Origin: Burkholderia ambifaria AMMD
Lineage (GTDB): Bacteria; Pseudomonadota; Gammaproteobacteria; Burkholderiales; Burkholderiaceae
Assembly (NCBI RefSeq): GCF_000203915.1
Contig: NC_008391.1
Location: 434,001 to 498,000, forward strand
Direction: 5' to 3'
Length of the DNA stretch: 64,000 bases
The notes below the pieces were generated by a model that had not been told where the DNA came from, ran no database searches, and saw only the letters and a list, made by a program, of their open reading frames with translations. Made by a program: the position numbers and the translations under genes. This document shows, in pieces, positions 50,656 through 59,144 of this stretch (positions are counted from its first letter, which is position 1; every line of letters starts with the position of its first letter).

Positions 50656-52434
50656 ATGCCGATCCACAATGCCGAGTGCGCGGCCGTATTCGCCGAAATC
50701 GCCGACATGCTCGAGATCCAGGGCGCGAATCCGTTCCGGGTGCGCGCCTATCGCAACGCGGCCCGTACGATTGCCGAGTACGGGCGCGACATTCCGGCGA
50801 TGATCGCGAACGGTAGCGATCTCGGCCAGATTCCATCGATCGGCGCCGATCTCGCGGCGAAGCTGCGCGAGATCGCCGCGACCGGCACCTGCGAACTGCA
50901 GCAAACGCTGCGCCATGCGTTGCCGGGCGCGATCGTCGAACTGCTCGACGTGCCGGGGCTCGGCGCGAAACGCGTGAAGGCGCTGCATGATGCATTGCAC
51001 GTCGACTCGCTCGAGCAGTTGCGCGCCGAAGCGAAGAGCGGGCACGTGCGCGCGCTGCCGGGCTTCGGCGCGAAGACCGAAGCCCATCTGCTCGACGCGA
51101 TCGACGAGCGCCTGCAGCGCGAACCGCAGCGCTTCCTGCTGCCCGATGCCGCGCAATCGCTGCGGCCGATGCTGGAGCGGCTGCGCCAGGTGGCCGGCGT
51201 CGGCGAAGCGGTGCCGGCCGGCAGTTTTCGGCGCTGCCGCGAGACGGTTGGCGATCTCGACATCCTCGTGAGCGCACAAGATGCGGCCGCGGTGGCCGAC
51301 GCGTTCGTCAGCTGCGGCGACGTCGCGCGCGTGCTCGCGAACGGCAAGACGCGTTCGAGCGTGATGCTCGGCAACGGGCTGCAGGTCGACCTGCGTGTCG
51401 TCGACGCCGACGCATTCGGCGCGGCGCTCGTCTATTTCACCGGATCGAAGGCGCACAACATCGCGCTGCGCCGGATCGCGCAGGCCGGCGGCCTGAAGAT
51501 CAACGAATACGGCGTGTTCCGCGGCGACGAGCGGATCGCGGGCGCGACGGAGGCTTCCGTCTACGAGGCGATCGGCCTTCACTGGGTGCCGCCCGAATTG
51601 CGCGAGGGCCGTGGCGAGATCGACGCGTCGCGCGCCGGCACGCTGCCGGCGCTGGTCGAGCGCAAGCATCTTCATGGCGATCTGCACGCGCATACCGACG
51701 CGTCGGCCGGGCGCGACAGCCTGCGTGCGATGGCGGACGCGGCCCGCGCGCGCGGGCTCGCGTATCTGGCCGTCACCGATCGCATGCCGGACGCCGGCGG
51801 CGGCCGTACCGATTGCGACTGGCTCGTGCGGCAGATCGATGAGATCGACCGCCTCAACGCGTCGTTCGACGACTTCGTGCTGTTGAAGGGCGTCGAGGCC
51901 GGCATTCGCGAGGACGGCAGCCTCGATGTGCCCGACGACGTGCTCGGCCGGCTCGACCTCGTCGTCGGCGCGGTGCGCGACGGCTTCGACCTGCCGGGCG
52001 ACAGGCAGACCGAGCGGATCCTGCGCGCGATCGATCATCCGTATTTCACGATCCTCGCGCATCCGACCGGCCGGCTGCTCGGCGAACGCGACGCCTGCGA
52101 ACTCGACGTGCCGCGCGTGCTCGCCGCAGCCGCCGCGCGCCGCTGCTTCGTCGAACTCGACGGCGACCCGCGGCGGCTCGATCTGCCGGACCTGTGGTGC
52201 CGCGAGGCAGCGAAGGCCGGCGTCGCGGTAGTGATCGGCTCGGACGCCCGCTGTGCGGACGATTTCGACAATCTCGACTACGGTATCGGCCACGCGCGGC
52301 GCGGCTGGCTCACGCGGCACGACGTGCTCAACACGCGCACGCTCGCGCAACTGCGGCCGCTGCTGGCGCGCACGATGGGCGGTGCGGGCAGCGCGAGCGG
52401 CGCGTCGAAGCGCGACCGCCCGAAGGGCGCGTGA
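50656..52434 (+). CDS. polX: DNA polymerase/3'-5' exonuclease PolX with a degenerate PHP domain
   Basis: A 592-residue family X polymerase. The N-terminal 8-kDa and fingers region has two helix-hairpin-helix motifs (PSIGADLAAK and PGLGAKRVK, PGFGAKTE). The palm has GSFRRCRETVGDLDIL with the DxD metal site and LQVDLRV with the third Asp. From about residue 340 comes the PHP domain: DLHAHTDAS (His344, His346) and HPTGRLLG are kept. Positions that are His in known PolX proteins read Arg here: TDR (376), AVRD (441) and SDAR (532). The polymerase should work in base-excision or gap repair; the exonuclease activity is doubtful. A good ribosome binding site (GGAAGGGAG) precedes ATG 50656. Confidence 0.9.
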   Translation: MPIHNAECAAVFAEIADMLEIQGANPFRVRAYRNAARTIAEYGRDIPAMIANGSDLGQIPSIGADLAAKLREIAATGTCELQQTLRHALPGAIVELLDVPGLGAKRVKALHDALHVDSLEQLRAEAKSGHVRALPGFGAKTEAHLLDAIDERLQREPQRFLLPDAAQSLRPMLERLRQVAGVGEAVPAGSFRRCRETVGDLDILVSAQDAAAVADAFVSCGDVARVLANGKTRSSVMLGNGLQVDLRVVDADAFGAALVYFTGSKAHNIALRRIAQAGGLKINEYGVFRGDERIAGATEASVYEAIGLHWVPPELREGRGEIDASRAGTLPALVERKHLHGDLHAHTDASAGRDSLRAMADAARARGLAYLAVTDRMPDAGGGRTDCDWLVRQIDEIDRLNASFDDFVLLKGVEAGIREDGSLDVPDDVLGRLDLVVGAVRDGFDLPGDRQTERILRAIDHPYFTILAHPTGRLLGERDACELDVPRVLAAAAARRCFVELDGDPRRLDLPDLWCREAAKAGVAVVIGSDARCADDFDNLDYGIGHARRGWLTRHDVLNTRTLAQLRPLLARTMGGAGSASGASKRDRPKGA

Positions 52435-52447
52435 CGGCGCGCCGGGC

Positions 52448-53563
52448 TCAGGCCAGCACGTCTTCCGCCGGGACGTAAGGCAGGCCGAGCGCGAGCGCGA
52501 CGGCCTCGTACGTGACGTGGCCGTCGCACACATTCAGGCCCGCGCGCAGATGCGGGTCGTCGGTCATCGCGCGTTTCCAGCCTTTGTCGGCGAGCGCGAG
52601 CGCGTGGCCGAGCGTCGCGTTGTTCAGCGCGAACGTCGACGTGCGCGCGACCGCGCCCGGCATGTTCGCGACGCAATAGTGCACGACGCCGTCGACGACG
52701 AAGGTCGGCTGCGCGTGCGTCGTCGCGTGCGAGGTCTCGAAGCAGCCGCCCTGGTCGATCGCGACATCGACGACGACGGCGCCCGTGCGCATCGTCGCGA
52801 TCATGTCGCGCGTGACGAGCCGCGGCGCCGACGCGCCCGGCACGAGCACCGCGCCGATCACGACGTCGGCTTCGCGCACGGCTTCGTCGATCGTATGGGC
52901 GTTCGAGCAGACGGTCGCGATCCGGTTCGCGAAGATCAGGTCGAGCTGGCGCAGCCGGCCCACGTTGGTGTCGAGCACGGTGACGCGTGCGCCGAGGCCG
53001 ACCGCCATCTGCAGCGCACCGGTGCCCACCACGCCCGCGCCGAGCACCACGACGTGCGCGGCCGGCACGCCGGGCACGCCGGCCATCAGCACGCCGCGGC
53101 CGCCGCGCGGGCTTTCGAGGTGCGTCGCCGCGACCTGGATCGACATGCGTCCCGCGACTTCGCTCATCGGCGCGAGCAGCGGCAGCCCGCCGCCGGGGCC
53201 CGTCACGGTTTCATACGCGATGCAGACCGCGCCGGACTTCACGAGCGCGGCAGCCTGCTCGGGATCGGGCGCGAGATGCAGGTATGTATAAAGAATCTGC
53301 CCGCGCCGCAGCATTGCGCATTCGGCGGCCTGCGGTTCCTTGACCTTGATGATCATGTCGGCGCGCGCGAAGAGCTCGCGCGCGTCGTCGCACAGCGCCG
53401 CGCCGGCGGCCGTGTAGTCGTCGTCGAGCAGGCCGATCGCGGTGCCCGCGCCGCGCTGCACGAGCACGTGGTGGCCATGCCGCGTGAGTTCGCGCGCGCC
53501 GGCCGGCGTGAGGCCGACGCGGTATTCATGGTTTTTGATCTCTTTCGGCACACCGATCAGCAT
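52448..53563 (-). CDS. ald: Alanine dehydrogenase
   Basis: A 371-residue enzyme. MLIGVPKEIKNHEYRVGLTP is the classic Ald/PntA N-terminus, KVKEPQ and THLESPRGGRGVLMAGVPGV are substrate-site motifs, VVVLGAGVVGTGA is the NAD-binding loop, and DVAIDQGGCFETSHATTH is the late signature. It converts L-alanine to pyruvate and ammonia with NAD, reversibly. AAGGAGA lies 7 nt before ATG 53563. No Lrp/AldR-type regulator is next to it; two DNA dyads lie upstream in the divergent gap. Confidence 0.95.
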   Translation of the reverse strand: MLIGVPKEIKNHEYRVGLTPAGARELTRHGHHVLVQRGAGTAIGLLDDDYTAAGAALCDDARELFARADMIIKVKEPQAAECAMLRRGQILYTYLHLAPDPEQAAALVKSGAVCIAYETVTGPGGGLPLLAPMSEVAGRMSIQVAATHLESPRGGRGVLMAGVPGVPAAHVVVLGAGVVGTGALQMAVGLGARVTVLDTNVGRLRQLDLIFANRIATVCSNAHTIDEAVREADVVIGAVLVPGASAPRLVTRDMIATMRTGAVVVDVAIDQGGCFETSHATTHAQPTFVVDGVVHYCVANMPGAVARTSTFALNNATLGHALALADKGWKRAMTDDPHLRAGLNVCDGHVTYEAVALALGLPYVPAEDVLA

Positions 53564-53929
53564 GAGTCGTCTCCTTGGGTATTCGTCGTTGTTGTCGTGC
53601 CTGAGCGCGCTGCGATCGTCCAATAGTCCGATCGTCCGACCGTGCGTGCCGGCGAACGGCCCGTGTACGACGTGCGCATGCACGGTCCGATGGCCGTATT
53701 GGAATAAAAGGGTAGTGGTGCCCGGGGGGAAGTCAAGAGGCGGCCAACCGCGACGGTGCGCGCACTGCAGTGCAACACGCGGCGTGGCGCATTGCGACCG
53801 GACGTCGCAATGCGCGCGGCACGGGGTTTGGGTATCGTCTTGTATGCCGCTGAGCGGGGCCGCGTGCCGGAGTCCATTCGGCTGGATCACGCGACACAAC
53901 GACACGATGAAGCAAGGAGCCTGACCGAC
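53564..53929. other. Divergent intergenic region of ald
   Basis: 366 bp between ald and the DUF3995-like gene. It holds a 12-bp perfect palindrome and a 12-bp-arm inverted repeat listed separately, and an A-rich patch at 53700-53710. No gene is supported. Confidence 0.55.
53762..53815. promoter_or_regulatory. Two dyads in the ald upstream region
   Basis: GCACTGCAGTGC (53762-53773) is a perfect palindrome. GCGCATTGCGAC (53787-53798) and GTCGCAATGCGC (53804-53815) form a perfect inverted repeat around CGGAC. They may be regulator sites for ald or the rightward gene, or the second may be a transcript hairpin. Confidence 0.45.
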
Positions 53930-54346
53930 ATGACGAGCGCGTATTTCAGCGTGCCGACGCTTTGCGCGATCGCACTGGTTCACGTCTACTGGGCGTTCGG
54001 CGGAAGTCTCGGCAAGCGTGCGGCCATTCCGGAACAGGACGGCGTGCCGCTGCTGCGGCCGAGCGCACCCGGCACGCTTGCCATCGCGGCGGCGTTGCTG
54101 GCCGGCGCAGGCGCGGTGGCGTCGCGCGCGGGCTGGCTGTGGCCGAACCTGTATCCCGGTGCGATCGCGTTCGCGGTCGTTGCGCTCGCATTGATCTTCG
54201 CGGTGCGCGCCATCGGCGATTTCCGCTACGTCGGCTTCTTCAAGCGGATCCGCGGGTCGCGTTTCGCGCGGATGGACAGCCTCTGTTACTCGCCGCTTTG
54301 CGCGGCGCTCGCGTTGTCGATCGCATCGATGCTGTGGCCGTGGTGA
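53930..54346 (+). CDS. DUF3995-like small integral membrane protein
   Basis: A 138-residue protein with four hydrophobic segments (VPTLCAIALVHVYWAFGG, GTLAIAAALLAGAGAVAS, YPGAIAFAVVALALIFAVRAIG, CYSPLCAALALSIASMLWP). The HVYWAFGG motif in the first segment and GDFRYVGFFKR fit the DUF3995 family as I remember it. Function is unknown. AAGGAGC lies ~10 nt before ATG 53930. A small hairpin (GCTTTC-GAC-GAAAGC, 54405-54419) follows the gene. Confidence 0.75.
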   Translation: MTSAYFSVPTLCAIALVHVYWAFGGSLGKRAAIPEQDGVPLLRPSAPGTLAIAAALLAGAGAVASRAGWLWPNLYPGAIAFAVVALALIFAVRAIGDFRYVGFFKRIRGSRFARMDSLCYSPLCAALALSIASMLWPW

Positions 54347-54987
54347 GTGCCGGGCCGATCAGGGCGGTCATCTTGCAGCGAGCGAAGCCGTAACGCACGT
54401 CGCGGCTTTCGACGAAAGCACCGACCGGGGCGCGCGGGTTATTCCTGAAAATGACCTGCACAGAGCGGGCGAAACCCGCGCCTGCGTCCGGTACCCCTCC
54501 GCATGCCACGACGTGATCGTGCTGCGGCTCTTGCATATCCCGACTCCCGCATTTTTCAATTATTGCGATTTCCGATGCAATGAATTGCATCTAACCCTTT
54601 GGCAATGGAACCGGTTCTATCTATAATTCGCGGCACTCGTTGCCGGGCCCGGAATGAGGGTCGTGCACGTTGCGCTTGCCGTCGGCCGGCGCGGCGTCTA
54701 AGTTGAACCAGGCCCATGGCGATGGCGGGTAAATGACGTGAGAAGCCCGTTATTTGTCCGATGATAAGACCCGCGAAGAGGTCGACCCGCGCGGCGCGCC
54801 CGAACCGGCGCGCCCGCGGCTGCATGACGGCGCCGCCCGCCAATGCGCGGCCGGCGCCCGCATCGACAGTGTTTGCAATACAGCAAAAACAGGATCGCCG
54901 GCCGCGTGCGGCATGGCTACCGGTCGGGCATGGCGCATGCGGAATGCGCGTCCCCGAACCACGCTCCCCAACGATCAACATCCGACC
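54347..54987. other. Intergenic region upstream of the GMC dehydrogenase operon
   Basis: 641 bp without a supported gene. It carries a near-consensus sigma-70 promoter with two operator-like dyads (listed separately) and then a ~350-nt leader. An open frame runs through the leader in phase with the small subunit gene from a TTG at 54754, but the Tat signal marks 54988 as the start. Confidence 0.6.
54574..54627 (+). promoter_or_regulatory. Near-consensus promoter with LacI-type operator
   Basis: TTGGCA (54599-54604), 17 bp, TATAAT (54622-54627): 5 of 6 and 6 of 6 matches with ideal spacing. Inside the spacer is the palindrome GAACCGGTTC (54608-54617) with the central CG of LacI/GalR operators. 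Just upstream is the perfect dyad GATGCAAT-GA-ATTGCATC (54574-54591), centred near -51. It faces the three-subunit GMC dehydrogenase operon. Confidence 0.75.
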
Positions 54988-55719
54988 ATGTCCACGCCAC
55001 CCGACAAACCCAATTCGCGCCGCCGTTTCCTGCGCACGTCGGTCGCGCTCGTGCCGATCGCGTCGGTCGCCGGTTGCGACCTGCGCTCGTCCGCGACCAC
55101 GGCCGGCAATGCGTCCGCCGCGTCGGCCGGCGCCGAACGCGCGCCGTACAAGCCGACTTTCTTCGATGCGAAGGAGTGGGCATTCGTCCAGGCCGCCGTC
55201 GATCGGCTGATCCCGGCCGACGCCGAGGGTCCCGGCGCGCTCGAAACCGGCGCGCCCGAATTCATCGACCGCCAGATGGAAACCCCGTACGCGCACGGCG
55301 CGACGTGGTACATGCAGGGGCCGTTCCAGCAGGGCGTGCCCGAACTCGGCTATCAGCTGAAGCTCGTGCCGCGCGACATCTACCGGCTCGGCATCGCGGC
55401 GGTCAACCGCTATTGCGAAAAGGCGCACGGCAAGACGTTCGCCGACCTCGACGCACCGACCCGCGACACCGTGCTCGGCGCACTGGAGAAGGGCGGCGCG
55501 CAGATCGACGACGTGCCGTCCACCGTGTTCTTCGGCCAGTTGCTGCAGAACACGCGCGAAGGCTACTTCTGCGATCCGGTGCATGGCGGCAATCACGACA
55601 TGGCCGCGTGGAAGATGATCGGTTTTCCGGGCGCGCGCGCCGACTTCATGGATTTCGTCAACCAGAACGGTAAGCCGTATCCGTACGGCCCGGTTTCGAT
55701 CAACGGGGAGCGCAGCTGA
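54988..55719 (+). CDS. Gluconate 2-dehydrogenase subunit 3-like (small Tat-exported subunit)
   Basis: A 243-residue protein with a twin-arginine signal (SRRRFLRTSVALVPIASVAGC). The mature domain resembles gluconate 2-dehydrogenase subunit 3: FFDAKEWAFVQAAVDRLIPADAEGPGALETGAPEFID and GYFCDPVHGGNHDMAAWKMIGFPG. It helps export the cofactor-loaded large subunit and forms part of the membrane-bound complex. The signal ends in AGC, so it may also be lipidated. The stop shares its last base with the next start. There is no clear ribosome binding site. Confidence 0.9.
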   Translation: MSTPPDKPNSRRRFLRTSVALVPIASVAGCDLRSSATTAGNASAASAGAERAPYKPTFFDAKEWAFVQAAVDRLIPADAEGPGALETGAPEFIDRQMETPYAHGATWYMQGPFQQGVPELGYQLKLVPRDIYRLGIAAVNRYCEKAHGKTFADLDAPTRDTVLGALEKGGAQIDDVPSTVFFGQLLQNTREGYFCDPVHGGNHDMAAWKMIGFPGARADFMDFVNQNGKPYPYGPVSINGERS

Positions 55720-57497
55720 TGGCCGCGGAAAAGAAGCCGCACGTTGATGCGGTGATTGTCGGCTTCGGCTGGACCGGCGCGATTCTCGCGAAGGAACTGA
55801 CCGAAGCGGGCCTGAACGTCGTCGCGCTCGAGCGCGGCGAGTATCGCGACACCTATCCGGACGGCGCGTATCCGAACACGATCGACGAGCTGACCTACAA
55901 CGTTCGCAAGAAGCTGTTCCTCGATCTGTCGAAGACGACCGTGTCGATCCGCCACGGCGTGCAGGACACCGCACTGCCGTACCGGCAGCTCGCCGCGTTC
56001 CTGCCGGGCGAGGGCGTCGGCGGCGCGGGGCTGCACTGGTCGGGCGTGCACTTCCGGATCACGCCGGAGGAGCTGCGCCTGCGCAGCCACTACGAAGAGC
56101 GCTACGGCAAGAAGTTCATCCCCGAAGGCATGACGATCCAGGACACGGGCGTCAGCTACGACGAGCTCGAGCCGTATTTCGACTTCGCGGAGAAGGTGTT
56201 CGGCACGTCGGGGCAGGCGTACAAGGTCGGCGGCAAGGTGGTCGGCGACGGCAACGTGTTCGAGGCGAACCGCAGCGACAACTTCCCGCTGCCCGCGCAG
56301 CTCAACACCTATTCGGCGCAGCGCTTCTCCGACGCGGCGAAATCGCTCGGGCTGCATCCGTACCGGCTGCCGTCGGCGAACACGTCGGGGCCGTACACGA
56401 ACCCGTACGGCGTGCAGATGGGGCCGTGCAACTTCTGCGGCTACTGCAGCGGCTACGCGTGCTACATGTACTCGAAGGCGTCGCCGAACCTGAACATCCT
56501 GCCCGCGCTCAAGCAGGTGCCGAACTTCGAATTGCGCTCGAAGTGCCACGTGCTGCGCGTGGACCTGGACGACACGAAGAAGCGCGCGACGGGCGTCACC
56601 TACGTCGACCCGGCCGGCCGTGAAGTGCATCAGCCGGCCGATCTCGTGATCGTCGCCGCGTTCCAGTATCACAACGTGCACCTGCTGCTGCTGTCGGGCA
56701 TCGGCAAGCCGTACGACCCGATCTCGGGCGAAGGCGTCGTTGGCCGCAATTTCGCGTACCAGAACCTGTCGACGATCAAGGCGTTCTTCGACAAGGACAC
56801 CTACACGAACCCGTTCATCGGCGCGGGCGGCAACGGCGTCGCGGTGGACGACTTCAACGCGGACAACTTCGACCACGGCCCGCTCGGCTTCGTCGGCGGC
56901 TCGCCGCTGTGGGTGAACCAGGCCGGCGTGAAGCCGATCAGCGGCATCGCGACGCCGCCCGGCACGCCGCAGTGGGGCTCGGCGTGGAAGAAGGCGGTCA
57001 AGGACAACTACGCGCACACGATCTCGATGGACGCGCACGGCACGAACATGTCGTACCGCGACGTGTATCTCGACCTCGATCCGACCTATCGCGATTCGTA
57101 CGGCCAGCCGCTGTTGCGGATGACCTTCGACTGGAAGGACAACGACATCAGGATGGCGCAGTACGTGACCGGGCAGATGAAGAAGATCGCGGAAGCGATG
57201 GGGCCGAAGGCGATCGGCGTGTCGACGCGCGAGTTCGGCAAGCATTTCGATTCGCGCGCGTACCAGACGACTCACCTGGTCGGCGGCGCGATCATGGGCA
57301 CCGATCCGAAGACGAGCGTGCTGAACCGCTACCTGCAGTGCTGGGACGTGCACAACGTGTTCGTGATGGGCGCGTCGGCGCTGCCGCAGGGCATCGGCTA
57401 CAACCCGACCGGGATCATCGCCGCGCTGGCCTACTGGTCGGCACGCGCGATCCGCGAGCAATACCTGAAAAATCCCGCCCCCCTGGTGACCGTATGA
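55719..57497 (+). CDS. GMC family FAD-dependent dehydrogenase (large subunit)
   Basis: A 592-residue flavoprotein. VDAVIVGFGWTGAILAKEL is the FAD-binding loop, EGVGGAGLHWSGVHFRITPEE and CNFCGYCSGYACYMYSKAS follow; the latter Cys-rich loop is typical of gluconate and sorbitol dehydrogenase large subunits. VFVMGASALPQGIGYNPTGIIAALAYWSA is the C-terminal GMC motif. It has no signal of its own and would be exported with the Tat-bearing small subunit. It oxidises a sugar or sugar acid in the periplasm and passes electrons to the cytochrome. Substrate (gluconate, 2-ketogluconate or sorbitol) is open. Confidence 0.92.
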   Translation: MAAEKKPHVDAVIVGFGWTGAILAKELTEAGLNVVALERGEYRDTYPDGAYPNTIDELTYNVRKKLFLDLSKTTVSIRHGVQDTALPYRQLAAFLPGEGVGGAGLHWSGVHFRITPEELRLRSHYEERYGKKFIPEGMTIQDTGVSYDELEPYFDFAEKVFGTSGQAYKVGGKVVGDGNVFEANRSDNFPLPAQLNTYSAQRFSDAAKSLGLHPYRLPSANTSGPYTNPYGVQMGPCNFCGYCSGYACYMYSKASPNLNILPALKQVPNFELRSKCHVLRVDLDDTKKRATGVTYVDPAGREVHQPADLVIVAAFQYHNVHLLLLSGIGKPYDPISGEGVVGRNFAYQNLSTIKAFFDKDTYTNPFIGAGGNGVAVDDFNADNFDHGPLGFVGGSPLWVNQAGVKPISGIATPPGTPQWGSAWKKAVKDNYAHTISMDAHGTNMSYRDVYLDLDPTYRDSYGQPLLRMTFDWKDNDIRMAQYVTGQMKKIAEAMGPKAIGVSTREFGKHFDSRAYQTTHLVGGAIMGTDPKTSVLNRYLQCWDVHNVFVMGASALPQGIGYNPTGIIAALAYWSARAIREQYLKNPAPLVTV

Positions 57498-58927
57498 AGA
57501 GGACAGTGAACCATCCCAACCACCACCACGCCGCGCGCCGCATGTCCCCGCTGCGGCGCGCACTGGCGATCGGCACGGCGTGGGCGGCGCTCGGTCTCGC
57601 CGGCGGGTCGGCCTTCGCGCAACCGGCGGCGCCGGCGGCGGCTTCAGGCCCAGCAGCCGCACCGACCGCACAGTCGGCCGACGCGGCCCTCGTCAAGCGT
57701 GGCGAATACCTGGCCCGCGCGGGCGACTGTATCGCGTGCCACACGGCGAGCGGCGGCAAGCCGTTCGCGGGCGGCCTGAAGTTCGACACGCCGATCGGCG
57801 CGATCTATTCGACCAACATCACGCCGGATCCGAAGACGGGCCTCGGCGGCTGGACGCTCGAGGACTTCACCCGCGCGGTGCGCGAGGGCGTCCGCAAGAA
57901 CGGCGACACGATGTATCCGGCGATGCCGTTCCCGTCCTACGCGCGTCTGAACGACGACGACGTGAAGGCGCTCTACGCGTACTTCATGCACGGCGTGGCG
58001 CCGGTCGAGCGCGAGAACCGCGCGGTCGACATCGTGTGGCCGCTGTCGATGCGCTGGCCGCTGACGTTCTGGCGCAAGCTGTTCGCGCCGACGCCGAAGC
58101 CGTTCGATGCGACGCCGTATACCAATCCTGTGATCGCGCGCGGCGCGTATCTGGTGGAGGGGCTCGGCCATTGCGGCGCGTGCCACACGCCGCGCGCGGT
58201 GACGATGCAGGAGCGCGCGCTGACCGATGCGGGCGGCCTCGACTTCCTGGCCGGCGGCGCGGCGATCGACGGCTGGGTGCCGACGAGCCTGCGCGGCGAG
58301 CCGCGCACCGGGCTCGGCGCGTGGACCGAAACCGAGATCGTGCAGTTCCTGAAGACCGGCCGCACGCTGCGCACGGCCGCGTTCGGCGGGATGACGGACG
58401 TGGTCGCCCACAGCATGCAGCACATGACCGACGACGACCTGACCGCGATCGCACGCTACCTGAAGACGCTGCCGCCGCGCGTGCAGGGCGAGCAGCCGCA
58501 CGTGTACGACGCGGCCGCCGCGAAGGCGCTGCAGGGCGGCGACGCGAGCAAGCCGGGCGCGGCCGTCTATCGCGACAACTGCATGGCCTGCCACCGCAGC
58601 GACGGCCACGGCTACACGCGTGTGTTCCCGGCGCTCGCCGGCAACCCGGTCGTGCAGGGCGAGGATCCGACGTCGCTGATCCACGTCGTGTTGGAAGGCA
58701 GCGCGCTCGCGGGCACGCGCACCGCGCCGTCGACCTTCACGATGCCGCCGTTCGGCTGGCGCCTGTCGGACCAGGAAGTCGCGGACGTGTCGAACTTCGT
58801 GCGCACGAGCTGGGGCAATACGGGTGCGGCGATCACGGCCGCGCAGGTCGCGAAGGTGCGCAAGAGCGTGCCGTCGACGCGACCGGAGCCGCCGCCGGGC
58901 GCGCGGTTCCCGCAGGCATCCCGCTGA
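57494..58927 (+). CDS. Triheme cytochrome c subunit of the GMC dehydrogenase
   Basis: A 477-residue exported protein with a signal peptide (AIGTAWAALGLAGGSAFAQ, after a His-rich start NHPNHHHAARR). It carries three CxxCH heme sites: CIACH, CGACH and CMACH, spaced as in alcohol and gluconate dehydrogenase cytochrome subunits. It passes electrons from the flavoprotein to ubiquinone. The ATG overlaps the large subunit stop by 4 nt, so the three subunits form one operon. A strong hairpin follows the gene. Confidence 0.93.
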   Translation: MKRTVNHPNHHHAARRMSPLRRALAIGTAWAALGLAGGSAFAQPAAPAAASGPAAAPTAQSADAALVKRGEYLARAGDCIACHTASGGKPFAGGLKFDTPIGAIYSTNITPDPKTGLGGWTLEDFTRAVREGVRKNGDTMYPAMPFPSYARLNDDDVKALYAYFMHGVAPVERENRAVDIVWPLSMRWPLTFWRKLFAPTPKPFDATPYTNPVIARGAYLVEGLGHCGACHTPRAVTMQERALTDAGGLDFLAGGAAIDGWVPTSLRGEPRTGLGAWTETEIVQFLKTGRTLRTAAFGGMTDVVAHSMQHMTDDDLTAIARYLKTLPPRVQGEQPHVYDAAAAKALQGGDASKPGAAVYRDNCMACHRSDGHGYTRVFPALAGNPVVQGEDPTSLIHVVLEGSALAGTRTAPSTFTMPPFGWRLSDQEVADVSNFVRTSWGNTGAAITAAQVAKVRKSVPSTRPEPPPGARFPQASR

Positions 58928-59034
58928 CGCGGGGGGGCGGGGCGGCTGCCTCGCCCGATCGCGCCTCTCGTGGACTCGCGGCGCCGGCCGGCGCGCGTGA
59001 CACGTTCCTTCCGACCGGGGTAGTACCCCCGCAG

Positions 59035-59077
59035 TGGCGCGCCGCCGCGTGAAAATTTCGCGGCGGCGCGCCATTCT
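59035..59077 (+). terminator. Strong hairpin after the GMC dehydrogenase operon
   Basis: A perfect 15-bp stem: TGGCGCGCCGCCGCG (59035-59049) with CGCGGCGGCGCGCCA (59059-59073), loop TGAAAATTT, then TTCTT. It lies ~110 bp after the cytochrome stop and ~70 bp before the antiporter gene. Confidence 0.75.
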
Positions 59078-59144
59078 TCCGCCTCATCCCTTATCCTTTG
59101 CCTCTTGAACCTTACTAAATCGTTACAAGAGCCTGGGAGGGGGG

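Noticed and set aside
54754..54987. N-terminal extension of the small GMC subunit from TTG 54754
   Set aside because: The twin-arginine signal begins right after ATG 54988; an 78-residue extension would bury it.
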